NCBI GenBank assembly: GCA_027068245.1
Contig: JAMOUF010000316.1
Span: forward strand, 1-5,339
Reading direction: 5' to 3'
From: Campylobacterales bacterium
GTDB taxonomy: Bacteria; Campylobacterota; Campylobacteria; Campylobacterales; Nitratiruptoraceae
DNA length: 5,339 nucleotides
Shown here: positions 1 to 5,339 of the stretch, piece by piece
How positions within the stretch are numbered: the first letter of the stretch is position 1
How the letters are laid out: every line of letters begins with the position of its first letter
Made by a program: the position numbers and the translations under genes
The notes under the pieces: model-generated
Seen by the model: only the letters and a program-made list of their open reading frames with translations
The model's database searches: none
What the model was told of the DNA's origin: nothing

Positions 1-170
1 CGGCGGCGAAAAACCAGCTTATAGATATATTTAAAATAGTTTTTCTCTTTCCCATATTGATTCTGCCTGGCAGTGCGGTGATTTTGACCGTTTTGGAACT
101 GGTTGCAAGGTTTTTCAAATTCTCCGTTTTTCCAACGAAGCAGAATTTCAAGAGGAGGGACCCCTCTTAG
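1..170 (+). CDS. C-terminal fragment of a membrane-type protein (possibly LETM1-like), 5' end outside window
   Basis: An open frame enters from the left edge (first full codon at position 3) and ends at TAG 168-170, giving 55 residues. It has a strongly hydrophobic stretch (about residues 11-35, containing FPILILPGSAVIL) followed by a basic tail (KFSVFPTKQNFKRRDPS), as expected for a last membrane helix with a cytoplasmic end. The Pro-Gly in the hydrophobic stretch and the later F-P-T resemble, from memory, the end of bacterial LETM1-like proteins; this assignment is weak. Codon choice (AGG, ATA, CTT) matches the neighbouring genes. The gene converges on sdhE, and the two stops overlap inside TTAG (167-170). 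The rest of the protein lies outside the window, so function cannot be fixed. The alternative is that the frame is open by chance over this short length. Confidence 0.5.
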   Translation, partial: AAKNQLIDIFKIVFLFPILILPGSAVILTVLELVARFFKFSVFPTKQNFKRRDPS

Positions 171-1048
171 ACGAAGTCCACCTCCGTTACGTTGTGTCTG
201 ATGCCAAGCTCATCCGGGGTACATCCAAGTGCCAGACCTATCATTTGTGGCAGATGCAGAACCGGAAGTTTCGCCTCTCTGTTTACCGTCTTTAGTGCGG
301 CTTTTTGCTTTACATCAAGGTTTAGATGGCAAAGGGGGCAGGGTGTAACCATAAAGTCCGCGTCGTTGTCGAATGCGTCCACTATGGCGTTACCGGTCAG
401 GACATTTGAGGTTTTTGGAGCCTGCAGGTCCACATGAAACCCGCAGCATTTGTTTTTATGCTCGTAATCCACGCTGTTGCCTTCCAAAGCCTCTATAAGC
501 TCATCGAGGCTGGTGGGAACGTAGGGGGACTCTTTGGTCTGGTTCATTTTGTGGTGCAGCTCGCTTGGGCGGATATTGTGACATCCGTAAAAGGGCGCTA
601 TATTGAACTGGCTAAGAGGTTTTACAACCTTTTTTTTGATATTTTCCAAACCATAATCCTCTATAAGAGCATATAGAAAGTGCCTTACGCTCACACTGCC
701 TTTATAGACCAGGCCCACCTCTTCAAGTTTTTCGTTTACCCTCGCTTTTAGCTCGGGATTGGAGTCGAGCCTCTCTTTCGTCATGGCCGTATTTAGCTGG
801 CAGGTGTTACAGATGGTTATCATTGGCAAATCCAGTTTTTCCGCGTAGCAGATGTTTCTGGCGTTTAAAACAAGGCTTAGAAAGTCGTCGAAATCCTGCA
901 GGTGGCTTGCTCCACAACAGCTTGCCTCATCCAGTAAAACTATCTCGATATCCAGTTTTTTAGCGACGGCCAGTGTGGACTTAAGCAGTTCCGGAGTGGA
1001 TTCTCTGGCGGTACATCCGGTATATAGTGCATATTTCAATTTACTCAT
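167..1048 (-). CDS. sdhE: SdhE/MfrE-type subunit of succinate dehydrogenase/fumarate reductase (double CCG domain, HdrB-like)
   Basis: This 293-residue protein replaces the membrane cytochrome of classical complex II. It carries two complete cysteine-rich CCG motifs. The first is C12, C44-C45, C80-x2-C83 and the second is C156, C201-C202, C237-x2-C240. Related domains bind unusual [4Fe-4S] clusters in heterodisulfide reductase subunit B. In Sulfolobus SdhE one motif is reported to hold Fe-S and the other zinc. I see no transmembrane helix, so membrane contact would be peripheral. The inferred role is to pass electrons between SdhB and quinone, or another carrier. The start is ATG at 1046-1048, preceded by AAAGGA with a 6-nt gap. 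A longer in-frame start at 1081 would overlap sdhB and lacks this support. It is the last gene of the operon, 10 nt after sdhB. The symbol follows archaeal usage and is not the E. coli flavinylation factor SdhE; databases may call it sdhC, mfrE or HdrB-family. Confidence 0.9.
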   Translation of the reverse strand: MSKLKYALYTGCTARESTPELLKSTLAVAKKLDIEIVLLDEASCCGASHLQDFDDFLSLVLNARNICYAEKLDLPMITICNTCQLNTAMTKERLDSNPELKARVNEKLEEVGLVYKGSVSVRHFLYALIEDYGLENIKKKVVKPLSQFNIAPFYGCHNIRPSELHHKMNQTKESPYVPTSLDELIEALEGNSVDYEHKNKCCGFHVDLQAPKTSNVLTGNAIVDAFDNDADFMVTPCPLCHLNLDVKQKAALKTVNREAKLPVLHLPQMIGLALGCTPDELGIRHNVTEVDFV

Positions 1049-1054
1049 AGGCAA

Positions 1055-1060
1055 TCCTTT
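1055..1060 (-). promoter_or_regulatory. Ribosome binding site of sdhE
   Basis: On the minus strand AAAGGA lies 6 nt before the ATG at 1048. Its first two A residues are the last two bases of the sdhB stop TAA (1061-1059). This site decides the start of sdhE against the longer in-frame ATG at 1081. Confidence 0.75.
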
Positions 1061-2015
1061 AAAACTTTGCTGTTGAAGCAATATCTATTAATTTTTTTAT
1101 CTCATCGAGATTTTTGGATTTTGGCATATTCCAAGGCATGACTATTTTACCCTTTTTCCACATCTCGAAAGCTTCAGGTATATGTTTGAACACTGCCAGC
1201 CCTTCAGAGTAGGCCACAAGCATTCCCTCATCCAAAAGACCGTATTTTTTGATGGATTTTTTAAATCCAACCGCATGTCTGGTAGCAACGTTGTCTTTTG
1301 CCACGCCCTCTTCGAAAATCTGCAGATGCAGTTTGGTTATTTTGCCAAATGGGTCTATCTCTTTGGGGCAGGCTTCGGTACATTCAAAACACTTGACGCA
1401 GTCCCAGACGCCCTGGCCGAGAGTGTCCACGATTTCCAATCTCTCTTTTTTAGCGTGGTCTCTCACATCCGCGGTGAACCTGAAAGCCTTCTCAAAAGCC
1501 GCTGGTCCCAGATAGTCTTCGTTCACCTCGATAACCGGACAGGCGTAATAGCAGCATCCGCACTGGATGCAGTAGTCGGCCTCTTCGAGTTTTTCCGCCT
1601 CTTCGGGAGGGATGATGTTTTCCATCTGGGGATGTTCGTCTATCTCGGCTACGAGCCAGGGGATGACTTTTTCATATTTTTGCCAGAAATCGGCTTTGTC
1701 TATCACCATATCCTTGATGGCCCTTTTTTTGCTAAGAGGCTCGAGTCTCAGCTCCTCTCCAAAAAGCTCTATCATATCCACCATACGCTCTTTACAAGCA
1801 AGGGTGCTTCTGCCATTCACTTTTATGGCGCAGCTGCCGCAGATACCATGCCTGCAGCTTCTTCTGTAGGTAAAGCTGCCATCATGCTCCCACTTTATCC
1901 TATTCAAAACGTCTAAAACCACATCTTTTTCATCCACTTCCATCTCTATGGTGTCATAATGGGGCAGGTAGTCGGTCTCGGCGTTGAATCTAAATACTTT
2001 TAAAGTTACTTTCAT
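1059..2015 (-). CDS. sdhB: Succinate dehydrogenase/fumarate reductase iron-sulfur subunit (non-classical, HdrC-like C-terminus)
   Basis: This 318-residue protein carries electrons from the flavoprotein to SdhE through three Fe-S centres. The N-terminal plant-ferredoxin domain has the [2Fe-2S] ligands C54, C59, C62 and C74 (SCRHGICGSC...C). The second domain has C149-x2-C152-x2-C155-x3-C159-P and then C206-x2-C209-x2-C212-x3-C216-P. Classical SdhB lacks the cysteine equivalent to C209 and holds a [3Fe-4S] centre there. Four cysteines predict [4Fe-4S] instead, as proposed for Sulfolobales enzymes. The protein is about 80 residues longer than the 238-residue E. coli SdhB. The extra C-terminus (about 240-318) is soluble and helix-rich, of the kind seen in HdrC-like proteins. 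No signal peptide is visible. The start is ATG at 2013-2015 with a strong AAGGGGAG site. It sits 9 nt after sdhA and 10 nt before sdhE. It could equally be labelled frdB or mfrB. Confidence 0.93.
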   Translation of the reverse strand: MKVTLKVFRFNAETDYLPHYDTIEMEVDEKDVVLDVLNRIKWEHDGSFTYRRSCRHGICGSCAIKVNGRSTLACKERMVDMIELFGEELRLEPLSKKRAIKDMVIDKADFWQKYEKVIPWLVAEIDEHPQMENIIPPEEAEKLEEADYCIQCGCCYYACPVIEVNEDYLGPAAFEKAFRFTADVRDHAKKERLEIVDTLGQGVWDCVKCFECTEACPKEIDPFGKITKLHLQIFEEGVAKDNVATRHAVGFKKSIKKYGLLDEGMLVAYSEGLAVFKHIPEAFEMWKKGKIVMPWNMPKSKNLDEIKKLIDIASTAKF

Positions 2016-2018
2016 ATT

Positions 2019-2026
2019 CTCCCCTT
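2019..2026 (-). promoter_or_regulatory. Ribosome binding site of sdhB
   Basis: Minus-strand AAGGGGAG begins inside the sdhA stop codon TAA (2027-2025) and ends 3 nt before the ATG at 2015; the AGGGG core has a 5-nt gap. It is the strongest Shine-Dalgarno match in the window and suggests coupled translation with sdhA. Confidence 0.75.
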
Positions 2027-3737
2027 AATACTTTCTCTCTTGAGGTTTAAATTTCGTGATTACCACATCGCCATACTCCAACTGGATGTTGCCCTCCTCA
2101 TCCATATATCCATATGTATGTTTCAAAAAGTGTTCGTCGTCCCTTTGGGGATAGTCCTCTCTGTAGTGGGCTCCTCTTGACTCTTTTCTGGCGATGGCGC
2201 CTTCGACGATAAAGGCCGCATAATCAAGCATATGCCCCAGCTCTATGGCCTCTTGCAAATCGGTGTTGAAAGTGTGGGATTTGTCGTCGATGATAATGTT
2301 TTTAAATCTCTTTCTAAGCTCTTTAAGTATCTCTTTTTGTTTTAGCAGCGACTCTTCCGTTCTAAAGACACCGCAGTTTTTAAACATGGAGTCCTGGAGC
2401 TCCTCTCTGAGTTTGGCACTGGTTTCGCTGCCATGGTTTTTCATAATGAACTCTATCTCGTCGAGCATACCTTTTGCCTCCTGGGGCTCGGCTTTTTTAA
2501 AAGTCATCTTTTCCAAATCTTCGGCTATGGCCTCTCCTACGTATCTTCCAAAAAAGAGCGCGTCCAAAAGAGAGTTGGCTCCAAGCCTGTTGGCTCCGTG
2601 AACGCTTACGCAGCTGCATTCACCCGCTGCGTAAAGCCCCTCTGTAAGCTCTTTGGGATTTTTTTTGACGCGTCCCTCTTTTGTAACGGGTATACCGCCC
2701 ATGGAGTAGTGTGCCGTAACGGTTATCATAATAGGCTCTTTTACCATGTCCTGGCCCAAAAAGGTTATGGCAAGGTCCCTAAGCTCGGGAAGCTTTTGCA
2801 TAATAAGCTCTTCTCCAAGGTGTGTCAGGTCCAGATATACTGCCATCTTGTCCGGACCAACCCCACGGCCCTCCCTTATCTCGTTCATTATCGCTCTGGC
2901 TACCACGTCTCTTGGCGCAAGTTCCATCTTTTCGGGAGCGTATTTCTCCATGAACCTCTCTCCAAGGGCGTTATAAAGTCTGCCCCCTTCACCTCTTGCT
3001 GCCTCGCTGATTAAAATTCCCGTTCCGGCAAGTCCGGATGGGTGGAACTGGACGAACTCCATATCCTCCAACGGAAGGCCGTGCCTTGCGAAGATACTCA
3101 GGCCATCACCGGTGTTGGCATGGGCGTTGGAGTTGATTTTAAAGGCCCTGGCGTATCCGCCCGTGGCGAACATTACCGCTTTGGCGTTGAAAATGGCGGG
3201 TTTTAGGTCCCTCAGGTTGTATGCTACGACTCCATAGGCCTTTCCGTCTTTATATAATATATCGGCCACATACCACTCGTCGTAGAAGGTTACGCCCTCT
3301 CTGTCGGCCTGTTCGAAAATGGTCTGCAAAAGCGTAAGTCCTGTTCTATCCTTTGCGTAGCACGCCCTGGGCCTGCTTTGGCCGCCGAAAGGTCGTTGGG
3401 CTATTCTGCCGTCCGGTCGCCTGCTGAAAGCCGCTCCCATATGCTCTATCCATCTGATGGTCTCAGGGGCTTTGGAGCACATAAGCTCCACCGCGTCCTG
3501 GTCCGCCAGGTAGTCGCTCCCTTTTACCGTATCGAACATATGCAGTTCAACGTCGTCATCCTCGCTCAAAGCCGCGTTCACTCCTCCCTGGGCCGCTCCT
3601 GAATGGCTTCTTAGAGGGTGTAGTTTTGTCAAGACAATCACGTCTTTTCCTCTTTTTTTCAGCTCTCTCGCAGCGGCGCATCCGGCAAGACCGGACCCCA
3701 CTATAACCACATCGCTTGTATAAATAGGTACATCCAT
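2025..3737 (-). CDS. sdhA: Succinate dehydrogenase/fumarate reductase flavoprotein subunit
   Basis: This 570-residue catalytic subunit interconverts succinate and fumarate. The N-terminal Rossmann fold shows GSGLAG at 14-19. H45 in SHSGAAQGG is the histidine expected to carry covalent FAD, which argues against L-aspartate oxidase. Substrate and catalytic motifs are FHPSG (H232), ISEAARGEGG (E245, R248), PRDVVAR (R276, R281), HYSMGGI (H343) and GANRLGANSLLD (R384). The FAD-contacting GLYAAGECS lies at 367-375. A helical C-terminal domain (about 430-570) ends with the family motif ESRGAHYREDYP. The length is close to E. coli SdhA (588). The ATG at 3735-3737 follows AAAGGA with an 8-nt gap, and an in-frame TAA lies about 35 nt upstream, so no Tat signal peptide is hidden there. 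The enzyme should act in the cytoplasm, unlike periplasmic MfrA. It is first in the operon with sdhB and sdhE. Sequence alone does not show whether oxidation or fumarate reduction dominates; frdA is an equally possible symbol. Confidence 0.95.
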   Translation of the reverse strand: MDVPIYTSDVVIVGSGLAGCAAARELKKRGKDVIVLTKLHPLRSHSGAAQGGVNAALSEDDDVELHMFDTVKGSDYLADQDAVELMCSKAPETIRWIEHMGAAFSRRPDGRIAQRPFGGQSRPRACYAKDRTGLTLLQTIFEQADREGVTFYDEWYVADILYKDGKAYGVVAYNLRDLKPAIFNAKAVMFATGGYARAFKINSNAHANTGDGLSIFARHGLPLEDMEFVQFHPSGLAGTGILISEAARGEGGRLYNALGERFMEKYAPEKMELAPRDVVARAIMNEIREGRGVGPDKMAVYLDLTHLGEELIMQKLPELRDLAITFLGQDMVKEPIMITVTAHYSMGGIPVTKEGRVKKNPKELTEGLYAAGECSCVSVHGANRLGANSLLDALFFGRYVGEAIAEDLEKMTFKKAEPQEAKGMLDEIEFIMKNHGSETSAKLREELQDSMFKNCGVFRTEESLLKQKEILKELRKRFKNIIIDDKSHTFNTDLQEAIELGHMLDYAAFIVEGAIARKESRGAHYREDYPQRDDEHFLKHTYGYMDEEGNIQLEYGDVVITKFKPQERKY

Positions 3738-3745
3738 AGAGACTG

Positions 3746-3751
3746 TCCTTT
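3746..3751 (-). promoter_or_regulatory. Ribosome binding site of sdhA
   Basis: Minus-strand AAAGGA lies 8 nt before the ATG at 3737. With the in-frame stop further upstream, it fixes the N-terminus as MDVPIYTSD and excludes an exported form. Confidence 0.7.
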
Positions 3752-3769
3752 TTGAATAAAATTTTAACG

Positions 3770-3778
3770 ATTATAACA
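3770..3778 (-). promoter_or_regulatory. Extended -10 element, candidate promoter of sdhABE
   Basis: The minus strand reads TGTTATAAT: a perfect TATAAT (3775-3770) with the upstream TG of an extended -10. No good -35 hexamer sits at the usual distance. Instead a T-rich stretch (about 3780-3797 read on the minus strand) lies upstream, typical of housekeeping promoters in Campylobacterota, where -35 boxes are poorly conserved. The start of transcription should be near 3763, giving a leader of about 25 nt. Confidence 0.6.
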
Positions 3779-3834
3779 TTTCAAAGGAAAAAGAAGTTTA
3801 AACGGCTCTTACAAATGGGCTTTAAGGGCATCTT

Positions 3835-3843
3835 TGTTACAAT
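3835..3843 (+). promoter_or_regulatory. Extended -10 element, candidate promoter of thiL-truD
   Basis: TGTTACAAT is a one-mismatch -10 (TACAAT, 3838-3843) with an upstream TG. No convincing -35 is present. The predicted start is near 3850, leaving a leader of about 20 nt before the TTG start. It is divergent from the sdhA promoter, with about 60 bp between the two -10 boxes. The leader is too short for a TPP riboswitch, and none is visible. Confidence 0.45.
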
Positions 3844-3860
3844 TGTTATCAAAAAAATCT

Positions 3861-3864
3861 GGAG
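3861..3864 (+). promoter_or_regulatory. Ribosome binding site deciding the TTG start of thiL
   Basis: GGAG lies 6 nt before TTG at 3871. No ATG is in frame just upstream, and the first in-frame ATG downstream lies after the ATP-binding GDDGA motif, so the TTG is the only start that keeps the domain intact. Confidence 0.65.
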
Positions 3865-3870
3865 AAATTT

Positions 3871-4689
3871 TTGAACAAAGAGCTTTTTTATATAAGTTTA
3901 TTTAATAACAGATATATCGGTGACGACGGGGCGTCCATAGAGGGTTATGTCTACAGTGCCGACGCCTTTTTTGAAAACGTCCATTTCAAAAGGGAGTGGA
4001 TGAGTGAGGAGGAGGTGGCTTACAAAGCGATGCTGGTGAATATCTCCGATGCGGTGGCGATGAACGCCGATGTGAAATACGCCTTTGTAACACTATCCAT
4101 CCCCAAAGATTTTACGCCGCAGATGATAAAGCGGCTGGCTTTGGGGTTTAAAAAGGCGGCTTGTGAATACGGCTTCGAGATAGCAGGAGGCGATACGGTG
4201 GCCTCCGACAGGCTTGAGATTTCCGTAACCCTTGTCTCCAAAACCAAAAAGCCTATTTTTAGAAAGCCGGTAAAGGAGGGGTATCTGCTGGCTTATACCG
4301 GGGAGCTTGGAAGGGCCGCAAAGGAGCTTAAAAGGCTTCAAAGAGGGGGCAGGGTTTCAAAAAGAGGCCGGTTTAAAAGGCCCGCTGTCAGAAGGGAGTT
4401 TATGAAAAGGGCAAGCCGTCACATAAAAGCGGCTATGGATATAAGCGACGGGCTTTTTGATGATTTGTATAAACTCTCCAAAATCAATAAAATAGGGTTC
4501 GAGTTTTTAAAACCTATCTCAAAACCGACAGGCTGCAGCGGTGAGGAGTACGAGCTGCTTTTCGCCTTCGATGCCAGGGATTGGAAAAAGATTGAGCAGG
4601 CGGCAAGAAAAAGCAGAACAAAAGTCACACTCTTTGCCAGGGCAAAAAGGGTAAAATACAGAAATATTTGCAGACCACACCATTTTTAA
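3871..4689 (+). CDS. thiL: Thiamine-monophosphate kinase
   Basis: ThiL phosphorylates thiamine monophosphate with ATP to give thiamine diphosphate, the last step of cofactor synthesis, in the cytoplasm. The 272-residue product shows the family motifs in order: IGDDGA (16-21), SADAFFENVHF (29-39; usual form TTD.LVEGVHF), NISDAVAMNA (57-66), GGDT (106-109) with LEISVTLVS, YTGELGRA (142-149), MDISDGLFDDL (189-199) and SGEEYELLFAF (223-233). The acidic residues that bind Mg-ATP (D18, D19, D31, D60, D108, D193) are all present. It is about 50 residues shorter than E. coli ThiL (325). The loss seems spread over the end of the N-terminal half and the C-terminus, not a truncation at either edge. Residues 151-186 are very basic (16 K/R in 36). 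The start is TTG with GGAG 6 nt upstream. truD follows after 8 nt; I recall the same pair in Campylobacter jejuni. Confidence 0.92.
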   Translation: MNKELFYISLFNNRYIGDDGASIEGYVYSADAFFENVHFKREWMSEEEVAYKAMLVNISDAVAMNADVKYAFVTLSIPKDFTPQMIKRLALGFKKAACEYGFEIAGGDTVASDRLEISVTLVSKTKKPIFRKPVKEGYLLAYTGELGRAAKELKRLQRGGRVSKRGRFKRPAVRREFMKRASRHIKAAMDISDGLFDDLYKLSKINKIGFEFLKPISKPTGCSGEEYELLFAFDARDWKKIEQAARKSRTKVTLFARAKRVKYRNICRPHHF

Positions 4690-4692
4690 GGA
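4688..4692 (+). promoter_or_regulatory. Ribosome binding site of truD
   Basis: AAGGA begins with the last two bases of the thiL stop TAA (4687-4689) and lies 5 nt before the ATG at 4698. It supports translation of truD from the thiL transcript. Confidence 0.7.
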
Positions 4693-4697
4693 TATAT

Positions 4698-5339
4698 ATG
4701 GATAGAATCTTTTACCTGGACCACAGTCCAATCGATTTTTATTTCAAACAGAGCCCACAGACCTTTATCGTAGAGGAGGTTCCGCTCTATCCTTTCAGCG
4801 GGGAGGGGGAGCATCTGATACTGAAAATCAGAAAGAAGGGTCTTACTACCTGGCAGATGCTGCAGATTCTAAGCGAGCAGCTGGGGGTCAAAATTCGCGA
4901 TATAGGCTATGCCGGGCTCAAAGACAAAAATGCCCTAACATACCAGTATGTCTCGATTCCAAGAAAGTATGAGGAGAAACTCAAATATCTTTCTCATCCG
5001 GATATAAAGATAGTGGAAAAGAGCTATCACAACAACAAGATACGACTGGGCCACCTCAAGGGCAACAGGTTTTTTATCGTGCTGAAAAAGGTTACGCCTC
5101 TAAACGCCAAAAAGATAGATGAGGTGCTTAAAAAGATAAAAGAGCTTGGCATTCCCAACTATTTTGGTTATCAGCGTTTTGGAAACGACCAGAAAAACTA
5201 CCTGCTTGGCCGGGATTTGGTAAAAGGGGAGCTGAAGATAAAGGACAAAAAGAGAAGAAAACTCTTTATCAACGCCTATCAGAGCCATCTTTTCAATCTC
5301 TGGCTATCAAAAAGGGTGGAACTTGGCAAGATGGTAAAC
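4698..5339 (+). CDS. truD: tRNA pseudouridine(13) synthase TruD, 3' end outside window
   Basis: The frame from ATG 4698 stays open to the window edge: exactly 214 codons and no stop, so the C-terminal part is missing (E. coli TruD has 349 residues). TruD isomerises uridine 13 of tRNA to pseudouridine in the cytoplasm. Recognisable parts are an N-terminal segment with DFYFKQSPQTFIVEEVPLYP (residues 13-32), a common start of the family; the catalytic motif GYAGLKDKNALT (70-81), with D76 the expected nucleophilic aspartate; GNRFFIVLK (122-130); the highly typical PNYFGYQRFG (153-162); and NAYQSHLFNLWL (192-203). The TRUD-specific insertion domain would start beyond about residue 160 and is only partly in view. 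It lies 8 nt after thiL, with its ribosome site overlapping the thiL stop, so it is the second gene of that operon. No frameshift or internal stop is seen. Confidence 0.93.
   Translation, partial: MDRIFYLDHSPIDFYFKQSPQTFIVEEVPLYPFSGEGEHLILKIRKKGLTTWQMLQILSEQLGVKIRDIGYAGLKDKNALTYQYVSIPRKYEEKLKYLSHPDIKIVEKSYHNNKIRLGHLKGNRFFIVLKKVTPLNAKKIDEVLKKIKELGIPNYFGYQRFGNDQKNYLLGRDLVKGELKIKDKKRRKLFINAYQSHLFNLWLSKRVELGKMVN

Noticed and set aside
1..55. A minus-strand ATG at 55 (MGKRKTILNISISWFFAA..., signal-peptide-like) that could be a fourth gene after sdhE
   Set aside because: There is no convincing ribosome site, it is 111 bp from sdhE, and it overlaps the plus-strand frame that looks coding. It cannot be fully excluded without sequence to the left.
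1049..1081. Longer start for sdhE (11 extra residues, MLQQQSFKGLP)
   Set aside because: It would overlap the end of sdhB by 23 nt, while the ATG at 1048 has AAAGGA at an ideal distance and gives the usual family N-terminus.
1182..1916. A 244-codon open frame on the plus strand inside sdhB
   Set aside because: It lies fully antisense to a gene with all its Fe-S motifs, has no recognisable domain or good ribosome site, and is explained by the codon bias of sdhB.
2433..3014. A 193-codon plus-strand frame inside sdhA, and several shorter ones on both strands of sdhA and thiL
   Set aside because: They are shadows of well-supported genes with intact catalytic motifs and show no domains of their own.
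2025..3737. L-aspartate oxidase (NadB) as identity of the flavoprotein
   Set aside because: The covalent-FAD histidine H45 and the adjacent iron-sulfur subunit fit succinate dehydrogenase/fumarate reductase; NadB lacks both.
3781..3870. Possible TPP riboswitch in front of thiL
   Set aside because: The leader is about 20 nt if the -10 is right and at most about 90 nt otherwise; no THI-box sequence or stem structure is seen.

Overview
The window holds two divergent gene blocks of an apparently ordinary bacterial chromosome. The probable source is a member of the Campylobacterota (Epsilonproteobacteria). This rests on the protein flavour, the thiL-truD pair that I recall also being adjacent in Campylobacter jejuni, and a succinate dehydrogenase of the SdhA-SdhB-SdhE type. 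Base composition is moderate (roughly 45-50% GC by eye, not counted). That is richer than host-associated Campylobacter and would fit a free-living, sulfur- or hydrogen-oxidising relative. Taxonomy is inference from family resemblance, not a search.

Layout. Positions 1-170 (+) carry the last 55 codons of a membrane-type protein. Its stop codon overlaps the stop of the convergent gene. Positions 167-3737 (-) are a tight three-gene operon read right to left: sdhA (flavoprotein, 570 aa), sdhB (iron-sulfur protein, 318 aa) and sdhE (two-CCG-domain protein, 293 aa). The 133-bp intergenic region 3738-3870 has two divergent extended -10 promoter candidates. Positions 3871-5339 (+) hold thiL (thiamine-monophosphate kinase, complete, TTG start) and the first 214 codons of truD (tRNA pseudouridine-13 synthase), which runs off the window.

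How the genes work together. SdhA interconverts succinate and fumarate at a covalently bound FAD. SdhB wires electrons through three Fe-S clusters, and SdhE replaces the haem-bearing membrane anchors (SdhC/SdhD or FrdC) of classical complex II. SdhA has no Tat signal peptide, so the catalytic site should face the cytoplasm, unlike the related periplasmic methylmenaquinol:fumarate reductase MfrABE of Wolinella and Campylobacter. The direction in vivo (succinate oxidation, or fumarate reduction in a reductive TCA cycle or in respiration) cannot be read from the sequence. ThiL and TruD are housekeeping functions that share a transcript but no pathway.

I found no mobile element, CRISPR array, RNA gene or new defence system. 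The points worth a second look are the anchor-less Hdr-like architecture of the Sdh complex, the extra cysteine in its third Fe-S motif, and the re-use of stop codons as Shine-Dalgarno sequence at all three gene junctions.
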